DNA of 32,272 bases from Elainella sp. Prado103 (GTDB lineage: Bacteria > Cyanobacteriota > Cyanobacteriia > Elainellales > Elainellaceae). Location: contig JALOOM010000097.1 of the NCBI GenBank assembly GCA_025454395.1, positions 1-32,272 of the forward strand. The letters are read 5' to 3'. Position numbers and translations under genes: made by a program. Under the pieces are notes generated by a model. It was not told the DNA's origin. It saw nothing but the letters and a program-made list of their open reading frames with translations, and did not search any database. Below are positions 1-8,532 of the stretch, piece after piece (within the stretch, counting starts at the first letter, position 1; every line of letters begins with the position of its first letter).

Positions 1-737
1 TCGGAGGTCAACCCTGCCGGTATCGTTTGGAGCTGGACGATCGCCCGAATCTCACGGGCCAGTTTAAGACTGAGATCATGTCGGGCGGTAGATGTCATGG
101 ACAAGCGCCGATGCAGGTAGGCACTGACCACAGCAAAATCATCTGGCTGAAGCTGCTTCAGATCAACCAACTCCGGCAATTGGGCTGCCAACTGGCTAGA
201 GCGTTCATCTAGACGCAGTTTCTGCTCGATCGGCGATCGGGACTGCTGAATCACCAGGGTTCCAGCCACCCAGTCGCCCAAGCGCTTTTCTTGTTTGCCA
301 AAGAAAATGAGAAAGCTACCGATGAAGAGGAAATCGTCGATCGGCCGCAAAATCGCACGTAAGGTAGATTGCGCTAGCCCTACCGGCTTGCCATTATCTT
401 GAACAACACGAATTTTAACCAGCCGTTTGCCCGGTGTTTGCCCCTGCCACCAGGTTTCAAAGTAGACAAAATAACCTGCATAAATTGCAAAGGTGATCAG
501 TAGAGCGATCGAAAATAGCCAGAGGGGTAGCCCGCTGTAGTTCACCGCTAACCCATCTAAGAGCCAAAACAGTTGCTCCGTCAGCCACCCCCCCAAGAGC
601 CAAAATGCCACCAGGCTTAGCACCAGCACATGGTAGTCGATCACCAAGGCAAGGGCGCGGCTACCGATCCCAGCAAGCGTAAACTCCAGTTCAACACTCT
701 CCGGTGTATTGAATTTAATTTGTCTGAATAGCGGCAT
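1..737 (-). CDS. RDD family membrane protein (3' end outside window)
   Basis: Translating the minus strand from the ATG at 737 gives at least 245 residues with no stop, so the C-terminus lies outside the window. The N-terminus (MPLFRQIKFNTPESVELEF) leads into an Arg-Ala-Leu-Ala-Leu-Val-Ile-Asp stretch, two hydrophobic segments around residues 45-60 and 75-95, and then the motif WWQGQTPGKRLVKIRVV. This arrangement is typical of RDD (PF06271) inner-membrane proteins. A soluble tail follows (SRSPIEQKLRLDERSSQLA). RDD proteins are mostly of unknown function; some have been linked to ion transport or stress. The gene starts 36 bp after the stop of the upstream membrane protein, so the two probably form an operon. 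The family call is firm; the function is open. Confidence 0.8.
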   Translation of the reverse strand, partial: MPLFRQIKFNTPESVELEFTLAGIGSRALALVIDYHVLVLSLVAFWLLGGWLTEQLFWLLDGLAVNYSGLPLWLFSIALLITFAIYAGYFVYFETWWQGQTPGKRLVKIRVVQDNGKPVGLAQSTLRAILRPIDDFLFIGSFLIFFGKQEKRLGDWVAGTLVIQQSRSPIEQKLRLDERSSQLAAQLPELVDLKQLQPDDFAVVSAYLHRRLSMTSTARHDLSLKLAREIRAIVQLQTIPAGLTS

Positions 738-773
738 AACTTCGCGGTATCGCGGGCAAAATAGCAGGATTCT

Positions 774-1745
774 CTAAAGGCGGCGATCACGCAATTCCAG
801 ATCGATGCCTTCCCGCCGACTGCGTAGATCATAATAAATGGTGGCTTTAATGGCTTGCCAGAGCGGCAACATAAACACATTGCTCAAAAAGCTAAAGGCA
901 TAAGACACCAACAGCAACAATCCAGCATAACCGGGTGTCTCTTCTGAAACCGTCACCATAAAAGCAGCCTGCAAGGCATTCACCACGAGCTGGGTCAAGA
1001 TCACCAGCGGCAGCGTGATCAAAAACGTCACAAACAGAACCAATGCCACCCGCCAAGCATTACTTTTTGTGAGCTGCCAACTGCGACTGATCGCTCCAGA
1101 TGCCGTGGCTTCTCGCTCTACCGCCAAAGACAACTCCGGCACCGACAAGCGAGCCCCCAACCACAGCAAAAAGGCGATCAAGCCTAAGACTAACAGCACC
1201 ACCAATAAAGAAACTCCGATCGCTAAAGCCGGATTAGTCGTAAAGAGCTGCTCCAACGAAGCATTTTCAGCCAGACCTGCCAAGCCCGACCCAGCCAGTA
1301 GGGCAAATAAAATTACAAAGGCCACAATATACATGACGATGACGATGGCAAAGTAGATCAAGCTCACCAGCACCGACATCCAGACAAACGACCACTGGCG
1401 GCTATTGGTAAACCGCTTGGCATTTTGGGCAGTTTCTGGTTGATTCGTCAACTCTCCAAAGGCTAATCGACCGATCGCCGCTGCGCCAGCTAAATAACGC
1501 CCCATGCAGTAGAGCAACAGCACAAACCAGGCTGGGATCGCCAGCCACAACAAAGCACTGAGATCGGGCACCAAACCAAAGAAGCTCACCAGCAATGCCC
1601 CGATCACAAAGGGGAGCAGTACCCAGAGGGTTGCCACCAATGCCACCCCAAAATACTGTTTAAAGTGATTGCTATAGAGACGTAATCCAGCACTCACCAC
1701 ATTGCCCACACTTAGCGGTCCCTGCAAGTTGGAACTCACAGCCAT
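774..1745 (-). CDS. multi-pass membrane protein, GDPD-membrane-domain/DUF975-like
   Basis: A hydrophobic protein of about 323 residues with six or so membrane segments: after an N-terminal amphipathic stretch (VGNVVSAGLRLYSNHFKQYF), at roughly 30-50, 60-85, 120-150, 175-200, 230-255 and 270-300. The C-terminal signature is IKATIYYDLRSRREGIDLEL. That ending (short Tyr-Tyr-Asp-Leu-Arg, then Glu-Gly-Asp-Leu-Glu) is common in bacterial membrane proteins resembling the membrane domain of glycerophosphodiester phosphodiesterases; no catalytic domain is present. An ATG at 1760 gives five more residues, but its codons ATGGAGGAC contain a GGAGG Shine-Dalgarno eight bases before the ATG at 1745, so 1745 is preferred. 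It lies upstream of the RDD gene and divergent from dnaX. Function unknown. Confidence 0.75.
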   Translation of the reverse strand: MAVSSNLQGPLSVGNVVSAGLRLYSNHFKQYFGVALVATLWVLLPFVIGALLVSFFGLVPDLSALLWLAIPAWFVLLLYCMGRYLAGAAAIGRLAFGELTNQPETAQNAKRFTNSRQWSFVWMSVLVSLIYFAIVIVMYIVAFVILFALLAGSGLAGLAENASLEQLFTTNPALAIGVSLLVVLLVLGLIAFLLWLGARLSVPELSLAVEREATASGAISRSWQLTKSNAWRVALVLFVTFLITLPLVILTQLVVNALQAAFMVTVSEETPGYAGLLLLVSYAFSFLSNVFMLPLWQAIKATIYYDLRSRREGIDLELRDRRL

Positions 1746-1909
1746 GGTTTTGTCCTCCATGCAGACAGCTCACAAAATTGCCTGCTTATACTCAGAAAAT
1801 ACTCCGCCCAAGCCAAAATTTCCTAGTTTGCTCAGTGCTTCTTTACAGTCGTTAGAATGAATCCCTCGCTTACCCTAGATCAAGAGGGAATTCGGCAGAG
1901 CAAAGATCT

Positions 1910-4132
1910 ATGGCTTATGAACCGCTGCACCACAAATACCGTCCGCAAACCTTTGCTGAACTCGTTGGGCAAGAAGCGATCACCACCACCCTGGTCAACG
2001 CCCTGAAACAGCAAAAGATTGCCCCAGCCTATCTCTTCACCGGCGCACGAGGCACTGGCAAAACTTCGAGTGCTCGCATCCTGGCTAAGTCGCTCAACTG
2101 TTTGCGCTCCGATCGCCCAACCGAGCAGCCCTGTGGTCAGTGTGAAGTGTGTCGATCGATTGCCGATGGATCGGCCCTGGATGTGATTGAAATTGATGCC
2201 GCCAGTAACACCGGGGTCGATAACATCCGGGAGCTGATCGAACGATCGCAGTTTGCCCCTGTGCAGTGTCGCTACAAGGTTTATGTGGTGGATGAATGCC
2301 ACATGCTCAGTACGGCTGCCTTCAATGCTCTATTGAAAACGCTGGAAGAGCCGCCCGATCGGGTTATCTTTGTGCTGGCCACTACCGATCCCCAACGAGT
2401 CCTGCCCACCATCATTTCTCGCTGTCAGCGGTTTGATTTTCGACGGATTGACCTGCCGGCCATGGTAAGTCACCTGAGTCAGATCGCCCAAGCTGAAGCG
2501 ATTACCATCACACCAGAAGCCGTTCAGATCGTGGCTCAGATCGCCCAAGGTGGGTTACGCGATGCCCAAAGTATGTTGGATCAGCTCAGCCTGCTAGAAG
2601 GGACGATCAGTGTCGAGCGGGTTTGGGATCTAGTCGGGGCGGTGCCAGAGCGAGATCTCCTGGACTTAGTGCAAGCCTTGATGCAAGCTGATCCCACTAC
2701 CGTGATCGATCGAGTTCGCCATTTGTTAGATCGAGGCAGAGAACCCCTGATCGTGCTACAAAATTTGGCCAGCTTTTATCGGGATTTACTCATTGCCAAA
2801 ACCACACCCGATCGGCAAGATTTAGTCGCTCTCACCGCACCCACTTGGCAGGCAATGGTGGATCTGGCGCAGTCGATCGAGTTCGCTACCCTTCTACATG
2901 GACAACAACATTTGCGAGCCAGCGAAGTTCAAATTAAAAACACAACCCAACCGCGACTGTGGTTAGAAGTGACCTTGCTAGGTTTGCTCCCGGGCTCAGC
3001 GGCTTCCCCTCCAAGCAATCAACCTCGCTCCTTAACTGCGCCCTCTTTTTCTCAGGTAGTGCCAACCCCTCAAGCTACTCCGCAACTCCCACCGAATCCC
3101 AAAACTGATCAGGCTCAGGTTAAGGCCGCTCCCACAACCGCCTTCACTGCGGCGGAAACCGGGGCTCCAATCCCGGTAGACACAACGAGCCCCGCTCCAG
3201 AGTATTGCCCCGTGCCTGATGCAACGACCAGTGATTTACCCACTTTACCCACTTCACCTGCTTTACCGACTTCATCCCTCACTGCCGCGATCGACGATTC
3301 AGCCAGCCTCTCTCCTCCGGAGAACGATTCGCCTACTGCTCCTGTTGATCCCGATCCGAATGCATCTCTGCCTCCAGTTTCGATCGATTTAGAACAAGTT
3401 TGGCAAACCATTTTGGGATTGATACATCCACCCGGTACCCAGGCATTGTTTAAGCAACAGGGTCGTTTGCTAGCACTGGATGCCAACCTCGTCCGGGTCG
3501 GTATCACGTCCCAACCCCTGTTCAAAATGGCTCAGCAGCGGATTACCAATCTGGAGGCTGCTTTTAGTCAGCATATGCAGCAGCCGATGAAGGTAAGCCT
3601 AGAGGTAACCGCAATCCCAGCTCCAGCAGCCCCTAACATCAGTGATGCAGATTTTGCGGCCGATCGACCTGAACCCGTCCATCCGACTCCAACGGCTCCC
3701 CCACCCTTCACTGCCAATGGCAATCAAGCTCGATCGGTAGCTGGATCACAACCTCCTGGATCACAACCTCCTGGATCTTCACCTGCCGGATCTTTACCTG
3801 CCGGATCTTTACCCAGCCGCCCAGAAGCCGGGATCCCGGCTCCTCCAGAGCAGGTTTCTGCTACTCCCACAAATCACCTCGCAAGACCAATAACCAATGG
3901 CGCTCCCCCTCTCGCACCGCCGCCCATTGAGCCCTCACCGGGCTGGCAGGCCGAAGATGAGGTGAGTCGAGCGGCCAAAAGTCTGGCTCAATTGTTTAAC
4001 GGTCAGGTGGTGAGTTGGGAAGAATCTCCATTGACTGCCAGCACCACCGAAACCGAGTTCGATCGAACCCGTAGCGATCTAAATTCAAATCTGGTTGAAG
4101 ATGGAGACCCAGATGATGACGTACCATTTTAA
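1910..4132 (+). CDS. dnaX: DNA polymerase III subunit gamma/tau
   Basis: Clamp-loader ATPase that loads the beta sliding clamp and holds the replicase together. Visible motifs: the entry motif HHKYRPQTFAELVGQ, Walker A GARGTGKT (45-52), zinc-module cysteines C64, C75, C78 and C81, Walker B VVDECHML (126-133), and the SRC motif with its arginine finger near R171. After the AAA+ and domain III core (to about 360) comes a long Pro/Ala/Thr-rich linker, a conserved tau-type block around 495-560 (starting LEQVWQTILGLI), a second linker with five GSxPxG-like repeats, and an acidic tail ending DDDVPF. At 740 residues it is longer than typical short bacterial gamma/tau proteins, mostly through linker. 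Some cyanobacterial dnaX genes (Synechocystis) carry an intein at the ATPase core; here Walker A and B are uninterrupted. No A-rich slippery frameshift site was noticed. Confidence 0.97.
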   Translation: MAYEPLHHKYRPQTFAELVGQEAITTTLVNALKQQKIAPAYLFTGARGTGKTSSARILAKSLNCLRSDRPTEQPCGQCEVCRSIADGSALDVIEIDAASNTGVDNIRELIERSQFAPVQCRYKVYVVDECHMLSTAAFNALLKTLEEPPDRVIFVLATTDPQRVLPTIISRCQRFDFRRIDLPAMVSHLSQIAQAEAITITPEAVQIVAQIAQGGLRDAQSMLDQLSLLEGTISVERVWDLVGAVPERDLLDLVQALMQADPTTVIDRVRHLLDRGREPLIVLQNLASFYRDLLIAKTTPDRQDLVALTAPTWQAMVDLAQSIEFATLLHGQQHLRASEVQIKNTTQPRLWLEVTLLGLLPGSAASPPSNQPRSLTAPSFSQVVPTPQATPQLPPNPKTDQAQVKAAPTTAFTAAETGAPIPVDTTSPAPEYCPVPDATTSDLPTLPTSPALPTSSLTAAIDDSASLSPPENDSPTAPVDPDPNASLPPVSIDLEQVWQTILGLIHPPGTQALFKQQGRLLALDANLVRVGITSQPLFKMAQQRITNLEAAFSQHMQQPMKVSLEVTAIPAPAAPNISDADFAADRPEPVHPTPTAPPPFTANGNQARSVAGSQPPGSQPPGSSPAGSLPAGSLPSRPEAGIPAPPEQVSATPTNHLARPITNGAPPLAPPPIEPSPGWQAEDEVSRAAKSLAQLFNGQVVSWEESPLTASTTETEFDRTRSDLNSNLVEDGDPDDDVPF
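3743..3817 (+). repeat. tandem repeat, 15 bp x 5, inside dnaX
   Basis: Five consecutive 15-bp units. The first two are identical (GGATCACAACCTCCT), and the next three are variants of GGATCTTTACCTGCC. They stay in frame and encode Gly-Ser-x-Pro-x units in the tau linker. Conservation at the base level beyond what the peptide needs points to recent unit duplication. Confidence 0.95.
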
Positions 4133-4238
4133 GTAGAACGTTTGACAGAGCCCTGGTTAAACGTTTGGGTAGAGGGATCGCAATTGTTTCGATCATCTCT
4201 CCATCTCACTGTTTGAGGAGCAACTGAGTCAAAATCCT

Positions 4239-4673
4239 ATGGCTGGAACTTCATCAACCCTTCCACTTGCCTTAGAACAAATTGTGCAGCGGTTTCAGCG
4301 GGTAGCCGACCCGAAGCAACGCTATGAGCAATTACTATCTTTGGCAAAGCGCTTGGAAGAACTGCCCGACGCGGATAAAGTGCCTGAAAATAAGGTGTCT
4401 GGTTGTGTTTCACAGGTTTATATCACGGCCGAGCTAATTGACGGCAAAGTTCAGTATCACGGAGATTCAGACTCTCAGCTTGTGAAGGGGCTAGTCGCGC
4501 TGCTGATTCGGGGGCTCAACGATTTACCGCCTGAGCAGATCTTGCAAGTCACTCCTGACTTTATTCAGGCGACTGGGCTCAATGTCAGTCTTACCCCTTC
4601 GCGAGCCAACGGTTTTTACAACATCTTCCGGATGATGCAGCAAAAGGCATTTCAACTACAAACCAATGTCTAA
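4239..4673 (+). CDS. sufE: SufE family sulfur acceptor
   Basis: Receives sulfane sulfur from the cysteine desulfurase SufS and passes it to the SufBCD Fe-S scaffold in the cytosol. The 144-residue length is normal for the family. The signature segment is NKVSGCVSQVY, in which C56 is the persulfide-carrying cysteine. Further family features are LVKGLVALLIRGLNDLPPEQ and the C-terminal SRANGFYNIFRMM. It lies 106 bp after dnaX on the same strand and is followed by a hairpin with a T-run at 4750. A GAGGAG lies at 4215, rather far from the ATG (18 bases), so translation initiation looks weak or differently organised. Neither the desulfurase nor suf scaffold genes are in the window. Confidence 0.93.
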   Translation: MAGTSSTLPLALEQIVQRFQRVADPKQRYEQLLSLAKRLEELPDADKVPENKVSGCVSQVYITAELIDGKVQYHGDSDSQLVKGLVALLIRGLNDLPPEQILQVTPDFIQATGLNVSLTPSRANGFYNIFRMMQQKAFQLQTNV

Positions 4674-4749
4674 CTAACGCTTAACTCTCTGGCTAGAAAC
4701 CCATCCACTCCAATTAAGTCATTACTCTCAATTTAGTTGTCACTTAATG

Positions 4750-4783
4750 AGGATTCGATCTACTTGCGATCGAGTCCTTTTCT
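4750..4783 (+). terminator. intrinsic terminator after sufE
   Basis: An 11-bp stem (AGGATTCGATC with GATCGAGTCCT, one G-T wobble) around a 7-base loop, followed by TTTT. It sits 76 bp beyond the sufE stop in the right orientation to end dnaX-sufE transcription. Confidence 0.7.
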
Positions 4784-4989
4784 GTATCCACAAATTTTAG
4801 CTGAGCTTTAGTGTGAATGCTCTAAAAGTTTTCAATATTTCGTTCAATCATTATCTGCGATCAGGTATCTATTTGAATTACTTGAGTGCTTCGATCGCAA
4901 ATTAATCTCCAGACGGGCAGCGAGTCATTATCCTTACAAAACTTTTGTCAGTCATCAGAACTTTTGTCAGTCAACCCAGCGAGATTATT

Positions 4990-5045
4990 TCAGTAGAAAT
5001 ACCTCAGTAAAAATACTTCAGTGAAAATACCTCCCTAGAAATTCA
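4990..5045 (+). repeat. tandem repeat, 14 bp x 4 (degenerate)
   Basis: Units TCAGTAGAAATACC, TCAGTAAAAATACT and TCAGTGAAAATACC, followed by a decayed TCCCTAGAAATTCA. Intergenic; the period is not a multiple of three. Confidence 0.8.
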
Positions 5046-5842
5046 TTCCTCATCGTAATTACTCTGGGTTGACGAGAGATGCAGATGAAATCTACATAAA
5101 ATAAATCCGACAAATAACGGATCTATTAGGAATCATCCTTAAAAATACCGAGATTTATTATTAATTTTGTCAATTCATTAATTTATTAATCAATATATTT
5201 TCGATCAGACTGACCTACTCTCAAGAGTAAATTTGATCGCCAAGTTTGGGCATCCTAAATTATTAACCAGATCCAAACCTATATTCTTTTCAAATAGCAA
5301 CAATGCGTAGAAAAATCAGAGAGTAGAATTAATCAACTCAGGCATCTCTGCTTGATCGGCATACAATCCATCAAGGAATCACCCAGCATCATTCCTAGAA
5401 GTACTCAGAAAGTAACTGCACAATTCAAATTGATTGGTTTTCTACTCGTTGCAGTAGCTCTAATCGTAAAAGACTCTGGAAATCACTCAAGTCCTACCTC
5501 AAAGCCCTTTTATAATAAGGCTTTCAGGCTTTCGTTGTGAGTTAATTTTGATTTTTCAAATTCCATTCAAATGTGGATAATGATTCAAACTGTGATCTCA
5601 ATAGCTGATAGAACTCTGCTATTTAAAGATTTAGAATTGGACTCTCAGTAAATGTAAGGAAATTATTGACTTGATGATCTCCTTAAATAAATAAGCCGTA
5701 TTCTCACGGTCGTCGGTAGGCTATAGCAGTCGTTAAACCTAAGTTAATGTGTTTACTGAATATCGTGATTTCTAAAAGTCAAAAAAGGGCTGGAGTAACT
5801 GCTGAATATTTCCTGGTTCAGCTTTCCTGAAAATCGTCTCAT

Positions 5843-5902
5843 CTTCTTAGCCGATGCCTTCTTAGCCGATGCCTTACTAGCCAATGGTTTGTTAGCCAAT
5901 GG
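5843..5902 (+). repeat. tandem repeat, 15 bp x 4
   Basis: Two identical units CTTCTTAGCCGATGC, then CTTACTAGCCAATGG and TTTGTTAGCCAATGG, with a decayed fifth unit. They lie upstream of the glycosyltransferase. On the minus strand they would read as Ala-Ser-Ala-Lys-Lys/Pro-Leu-Ala-Asn-Lys repeats in a short frame that is probably not a gene. Confidence 0.9.
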
Positions 5903-6078
5903 TTTGCTAAGGCACGCAAAGTCCTCTTTTACTTCCCTGTTGTTCACCTCTTCAGACAATTTTTGACCAGTTTTCTCCGAGTGGAATCTCCAAATGGAAT
6001 CGTCCATCGGCGAAATTGTTCTGCGCAAATTGGGCGGGTGCCAGTTGCTTTGCTATCTTCCAAGAGCGGTTTGAATTT

Positions 6079-7398
6079 ATGCGGATTCTGATTTATTCCT
6101 ACAATTACCATCCTGAGCCGATCGGCATTGCGCCGTTAATGACTGAACTGGCTGAGGGGTTGGTAGCACGGGGCCATGAGGTGCGGGTTGTCACCGGCAT
6201 GCCTAACTATCCCCAACGGCAAGTTTACGAAGGCTACAAAGGTAAGCTGTATTGCACAGAAGAACGGAACGGTGTAACGATTCAACGTAGCTGCGTTTGG
6301 ATTCGTCCTCAACCCGGTTTGCTCACCCGGATGCTGCTTGACGGGAGCTTTGTTGTGACCAGTTTGGTTCAAGCCTTGCGAGGTTGGCGACCCGATGTGA
6401 TTTTACTCACGGTTCCACCCTTGCCGGTTTCTGTACCCGCAGCATTACTGGGGTTATTCTACTCTTGCCCGATCGTTCTGAACCTGCAAGACATTTTGCC
6501 AGATGCTGCTGTTCATGTTGGGTTGCTCACCAATAAGCGAGCTATTCGGGTGTTTGAAGCCCTTGAAAAATTTGCTTACCGGACTGCAAGCGTTATTAGT
6601 GTAATCACCGATGGCTTTACTGAGAACCTGATCGCCAAAGGGATCTCGCGGGACAAAATTCGCTGTATTCCCAACTGGGTTGATGTTCAGTTCATTCGCC
6701 CTCTCCCTAAGCAAGGAAATGCCTTTCGTCAAGCCTACGGCTTAGAAGACAAATTTGTGGTGATGTACTCCGGCAATATTGCCCTGACTCAAGGTCTAGA
6801 AACAGTCATTCAGACAGCAGCTCAGCTTGCTCACATCCCAGAAATTATGTTTGTGGTTGTAGGGGAAAAGAAGGCTTTAGAATCCCTTCGTCAAGCCTGC
6901 GTGCAACATGGTGTCCAGAATGTTTTGCTTGTGCCTTTCCAGCCGCGTGAACAACTCCCAGACATGTTAGCCGCAGCCGATGTGGGGTTAGTGGTACAGA
7001 AGCGCAATGTTGTATCCTTCAACATGCCCTCCAAAATTCAAGTTTTACTCGCTAGTGGACGACCGATTGTTGCTTCAGTGCCTACTAGCGGCACGGCAGC
7101 TAGAGCAATCCGGCAAAGTGGGGGTGGAGTCGTGGTTGAACCTGAAAAACCAGAGTCTCTTGCCAGCGCCATTCAAGACCTCTACCTCAATCCAGCCAAG
7201 GCCAATACCCTAGCTCAGCAGGGACGCGCTTATGCGATGCAGCATTACTCCTTTGAGAAAGCATTGAGCCGCTATGAAAAACTGTTCTACGATGTAATTT
7301 CTTCTTCGGGATCGACCACGCCAGTTTTGCCCGACCTTTTGCCTGAGTTGAAAGGTGAGCAATCAATGGCAGATGCTATGCCGATTGAAGTGCAGTAA
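6079..7398 (+). CDS. WcaI-like family 4 glycosyltransferase
   Basis: A 439-residue GT-B glycosyltransferase of the WcaI/colanic-acid type, expected to move a sugar from a nucleotide-sugar donor onto a lipid-linked or polysaccharide acceptor at the inner face of the cytoplasmic membrane. The N-terminal Rossmann half opens with RILIYSYNYHPEPIGIAPL and contains LVARGHEVRVVTGMPNYP. The C-terminal half has VVMYSGNIALTQGLE and FVVVGEKKALE, followed by the donor-site region SGRPIVASVPTSGTAA and GGGVVVEPEKPESLA. The ATG at 6079 fits the family N-terminus; a TTG at 6016 would add 21 unrelated residues. There are no adjacent polysaccharide genes, so it looks monocistronic behind a long leader. The substrate cannot be read from sequence. 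Confidence 0.88.
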   Translation: MRILIYSYNYHPEPIGIAPLMTELAEGLVARGHEVRVVTGMPNYPQRQVYEGYKGKLYCTEERNGVTIQRSCVWIRPQPGLLTRMLLDGSFVVTSLVQALRGWRPDVILLTVPPLPVSVPAALLGLFYSCPIVLNLQDILPDAAVHVGLLTNKRAIRVFEALEKFAYRTASVISVITDGFTENLIAKGISRDKIRCIPNWVDVQFIRPLPKQGNAFRQAYGLEDKFVVMYSGNIALTQGLETVIQTAAQLAHIPEIMFVVVGEKKALESLRQACVQHGVQNVLLVPFQPREQLPDMLAAADVGLVVQKRNVVSFNMPSKIQVLLASGRPIVASVPTSGTAARAIRQSGGGVVVEPEKPESLASAIQDLYLNPAKANTLAQQGRAYAMQHYSFEKALSRYEKLFYDVISSSGSTTPVLPDLLPELKGEQSMADAMPIEVQ

Positions 7399-7460
7399 GC
7401 CAAAGCCAACCCTATCCCTGACATGATCCTATCAGCCCACAGGCAAGCGATGTCGAGATC

Positions 7461-7475
7461 GCCCCTGGGGCTTTT
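7461..7475 (+). terminator. possible weak terminator after the glycosyltransferase
   Basis: GCCC-CTG-GGGC followed by TTTT, 62 bp past the stop. The stem has only four GC pairs and the T-run is short, so this is a weak candidate. Confidence 0.25.
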
Positions 7476-7522
7476 ACAGTCAATGGAGGTTTTACAGTCG
7501 ATGGGGCTTTTACAGTCGAAAG
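7469..7522 (+). repeat. tandem repeat, 18 bp x 3
   Basis: Units GGCTTTTACAGTCAATGG, AGGTTTTACAGTCGATGG and GGCTTTTACAGTCGAAAG. They lie between the convergent glycosyltransferase and pentapeptide-repeat genes. Confidence 0.88.
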
Positions 7523-7562
7523 GAAGAACGCAGAAGTTTGGTGTGCTGCGGCTCTGGTTGTA

Positions 7563-7622
7563 GATCTGGCTGCGGATCGGGTTATAGATCCGGCTATAGA
7601 TTTGGCTACAAATTTGGCTGCA
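7563..7622 (+). repeat. tandem repeat, 12 bp x 5, overlapping a gene end
   Basis: Five diverged units of the form GATCTGGCTGCG / GATCCGGCTATA / GATTTGGCTACA. The array runs across the stop codon (7606-7608) of the pentapeptide-repeat gene, so part is coding and part is not. Confidence 0.8.
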
Positions 7623-8532
7623 AATGTAAATTGCTCAGGTTGGAATCGTTGGATACAGATTGAGGTTGATCCGGTTGAGATTGATCCAATTGATCCAGTT
7701 GAGATTGATCCGGTTGAGGCTGATTGAGTAGAGCCGCATCCCATTGCGTTGGATCGGGTAACATCCGTAACACATTTGGGAAAATTGCGCCTTGGGAGAT
7801 TAAATAAGTACGATCGGGCGGAGTGAGCCCCAGATTGTCACAAAACATCGCTTCTCGGACGTTAGCCATTCGGATATTCGCTTCGGTAAGAATGGTTTCT
7901 CCCAAGTCAGCTCCTACCAGATTGGCATGGAGTAAATTCGTCAAACTCAAGTCCGCCAAACTCAAATCTGCACCTCGCAGATCAGCATCATGTAGGTCAG
8001 CTCCATTCAAGCTGGCCAGTCGTAAATCTGCACCCCTAAGATCGGCTCCACTCAGATTCGCCAGGGAAAGATTGGCACCTCTGAGATCGGCTCCACTCAG
8101 ATTCGCCCTGCGCAAATTTGCCCCGATCAAGTAGCTGCTCACTAAGTCAGCCCCATTCAAATTAGCGAGGGACAAGTTAGCACTTCTCAGATCCGCCTCT
8201 CGTAAGTTTGCACCACTCAAATCGAATTCAACCAAATGAGCGTTCATCAGCTCGATCCCATGGTTGGGATGTTCTTGAAGCCAGTGGTTCCAAGCCTGAA
8301 CACCCCGTTTCAATCGAAGCATTTGCTCAGTAGTTGTGCGGGTGGCAAGCTGTTGCGCGAGTTTCCAAACGGAAGATTGATTCACGGTTCTCGTTGTAAT
8401 TACGGTGAAAGCATGCGATCGACTGCGCTGATTCTTCAGAATATCATTCATCTTTCCAACCGCCCAGTCAGGGCATTGACTTAAAAAGAACTCTGTAAAA
8501 TTTCCGTAAAGCTTCCTCAAGCTAAAAAACAT
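7606..8532 (-). CDS. pentapeptide-repeat protein
   Basis: A 308-residue protein. Residues 54-95 form a helical region (VWKLAQQLATRT ... GVQAWNHWLQEHP) seen at the head of many cyanobacterial pentapeptide proteins. Residues 104-228 are about 25 A(D/N)LXX pentapeptides forming a right-handed quadrilateral beta-helix. Residues 229-252 are the usual cap (LGLTPPDRTYLISQGAIF). The tail is Gln/Asp/Pro-rich and encoded by a 15-bp repeat. There is no signal peptide and no partner domain. Such proteins are abundant in cyanobacteria and mostly of unknown role. The ATG at 8532 has no clear ribosome site; the ATG at 8451 (MNDILKNQ) is a possible alternative start. Convergent with the glycosyltransferase, divergent from pixG. 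Confidence 0.88.
   Translation of the reverse strand: MFFSLRKLYGNFTEFFLSQCPDWAVGKMNDILKNQRSRSHAFTVITTRTVNQSSVWKLAQQLATRTTTEQMLRLKRGVQAWNHWLQEHPNHGIELMNAHLVEFDLSGANLREADLRSANLSLANLNGADLVSSYLIGANLRRANLSGADLRGANLSLANLSGADLRGADLRLASLNGADLHDADLRGADLSLADLSLTNLLHANLVGADLGETILTEANIRMANVREAMFCDNLGLTPPDRTYLISQGAIFPNVLRMLPDPTQWDAALLNQPQPDQSQLDQLDQSQPDQPQSVSNDSNLSNLHLQPNL
7666..7719 (+). repeat. 15-bp repeat with a 9-bp partial unit, in the pentapeptide gene tail
   Basis: TTGATCCGGTTGAGA, a 9-bp partial TTGATCCAA, TTGATCCAGTTGAGA, then TTGATCCGGTTGAGG. Read on the minus strand this gives the Gln-Pro-Asp-Gln-Ser tail. The partial unit suggests slippage or unequal recombination that kept the frame. Confidence 0.88.

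Larger units (their letters stand above)
4674..6078. other. 1.4-kb AT-rich region without a convincing gene
   Basis: Between sufE and the glycosyltransferase lies the longest gene-poor stretch of the window. It is visibly AT-rich, and CGATCG sites, dense elsewhere, disappear after about 4900. It holds the sufE terminator, a doubled AACTTTTGTCAGTCA motif near 4940-4975, and two tandem-repeat arrays (4990 and 5843). The only open frames are short: a TTG-started 62-codon frame at 5352 with one hydrophobic segment, and a 91-codon minus frame across the 5843 array. Neither has a ribosome binding site or a recognisable family. It could be a long leader or promoter region for the polysaccharide gene, a non-coding RNA locus, or a decayed insert. 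Confidence 0.6.

Noticed and set aside
1910-4132. Intein in dnaX
   Set aside because: Walker A, zinc module and Walker B are continuous with normal spacing, so no insertion is present.
4137-4165. Inverted repeat AACGTTT...AAACGTT after dnaX as a terminator
   Set aside because: The loop is 15 bases, the stem is AT-rich and there is no T-run.
5352-5540. 62-codon plus frame with one hydrophobic segment
   Set aside because: It needs a TTG start, has no ribosome site, shows no family features and lies in AT-rich non-coding-looking DNA.
5753-6028. 91-codon minus frame with Ala-Ser-Ala-Lys-Lys repeats
   Set aside because: The open frame is explained by the 15-bp array keeping phase; no ribosome site or conserved motif.
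7412-7744. 110-codon minus frame overlapping the pentapeptide gene
   Set aside because: It reads the repeat arrays in another frame and gives low-complexity Ser/Thr/Ala sequence; the pentapeptide frame is clearly the real one.
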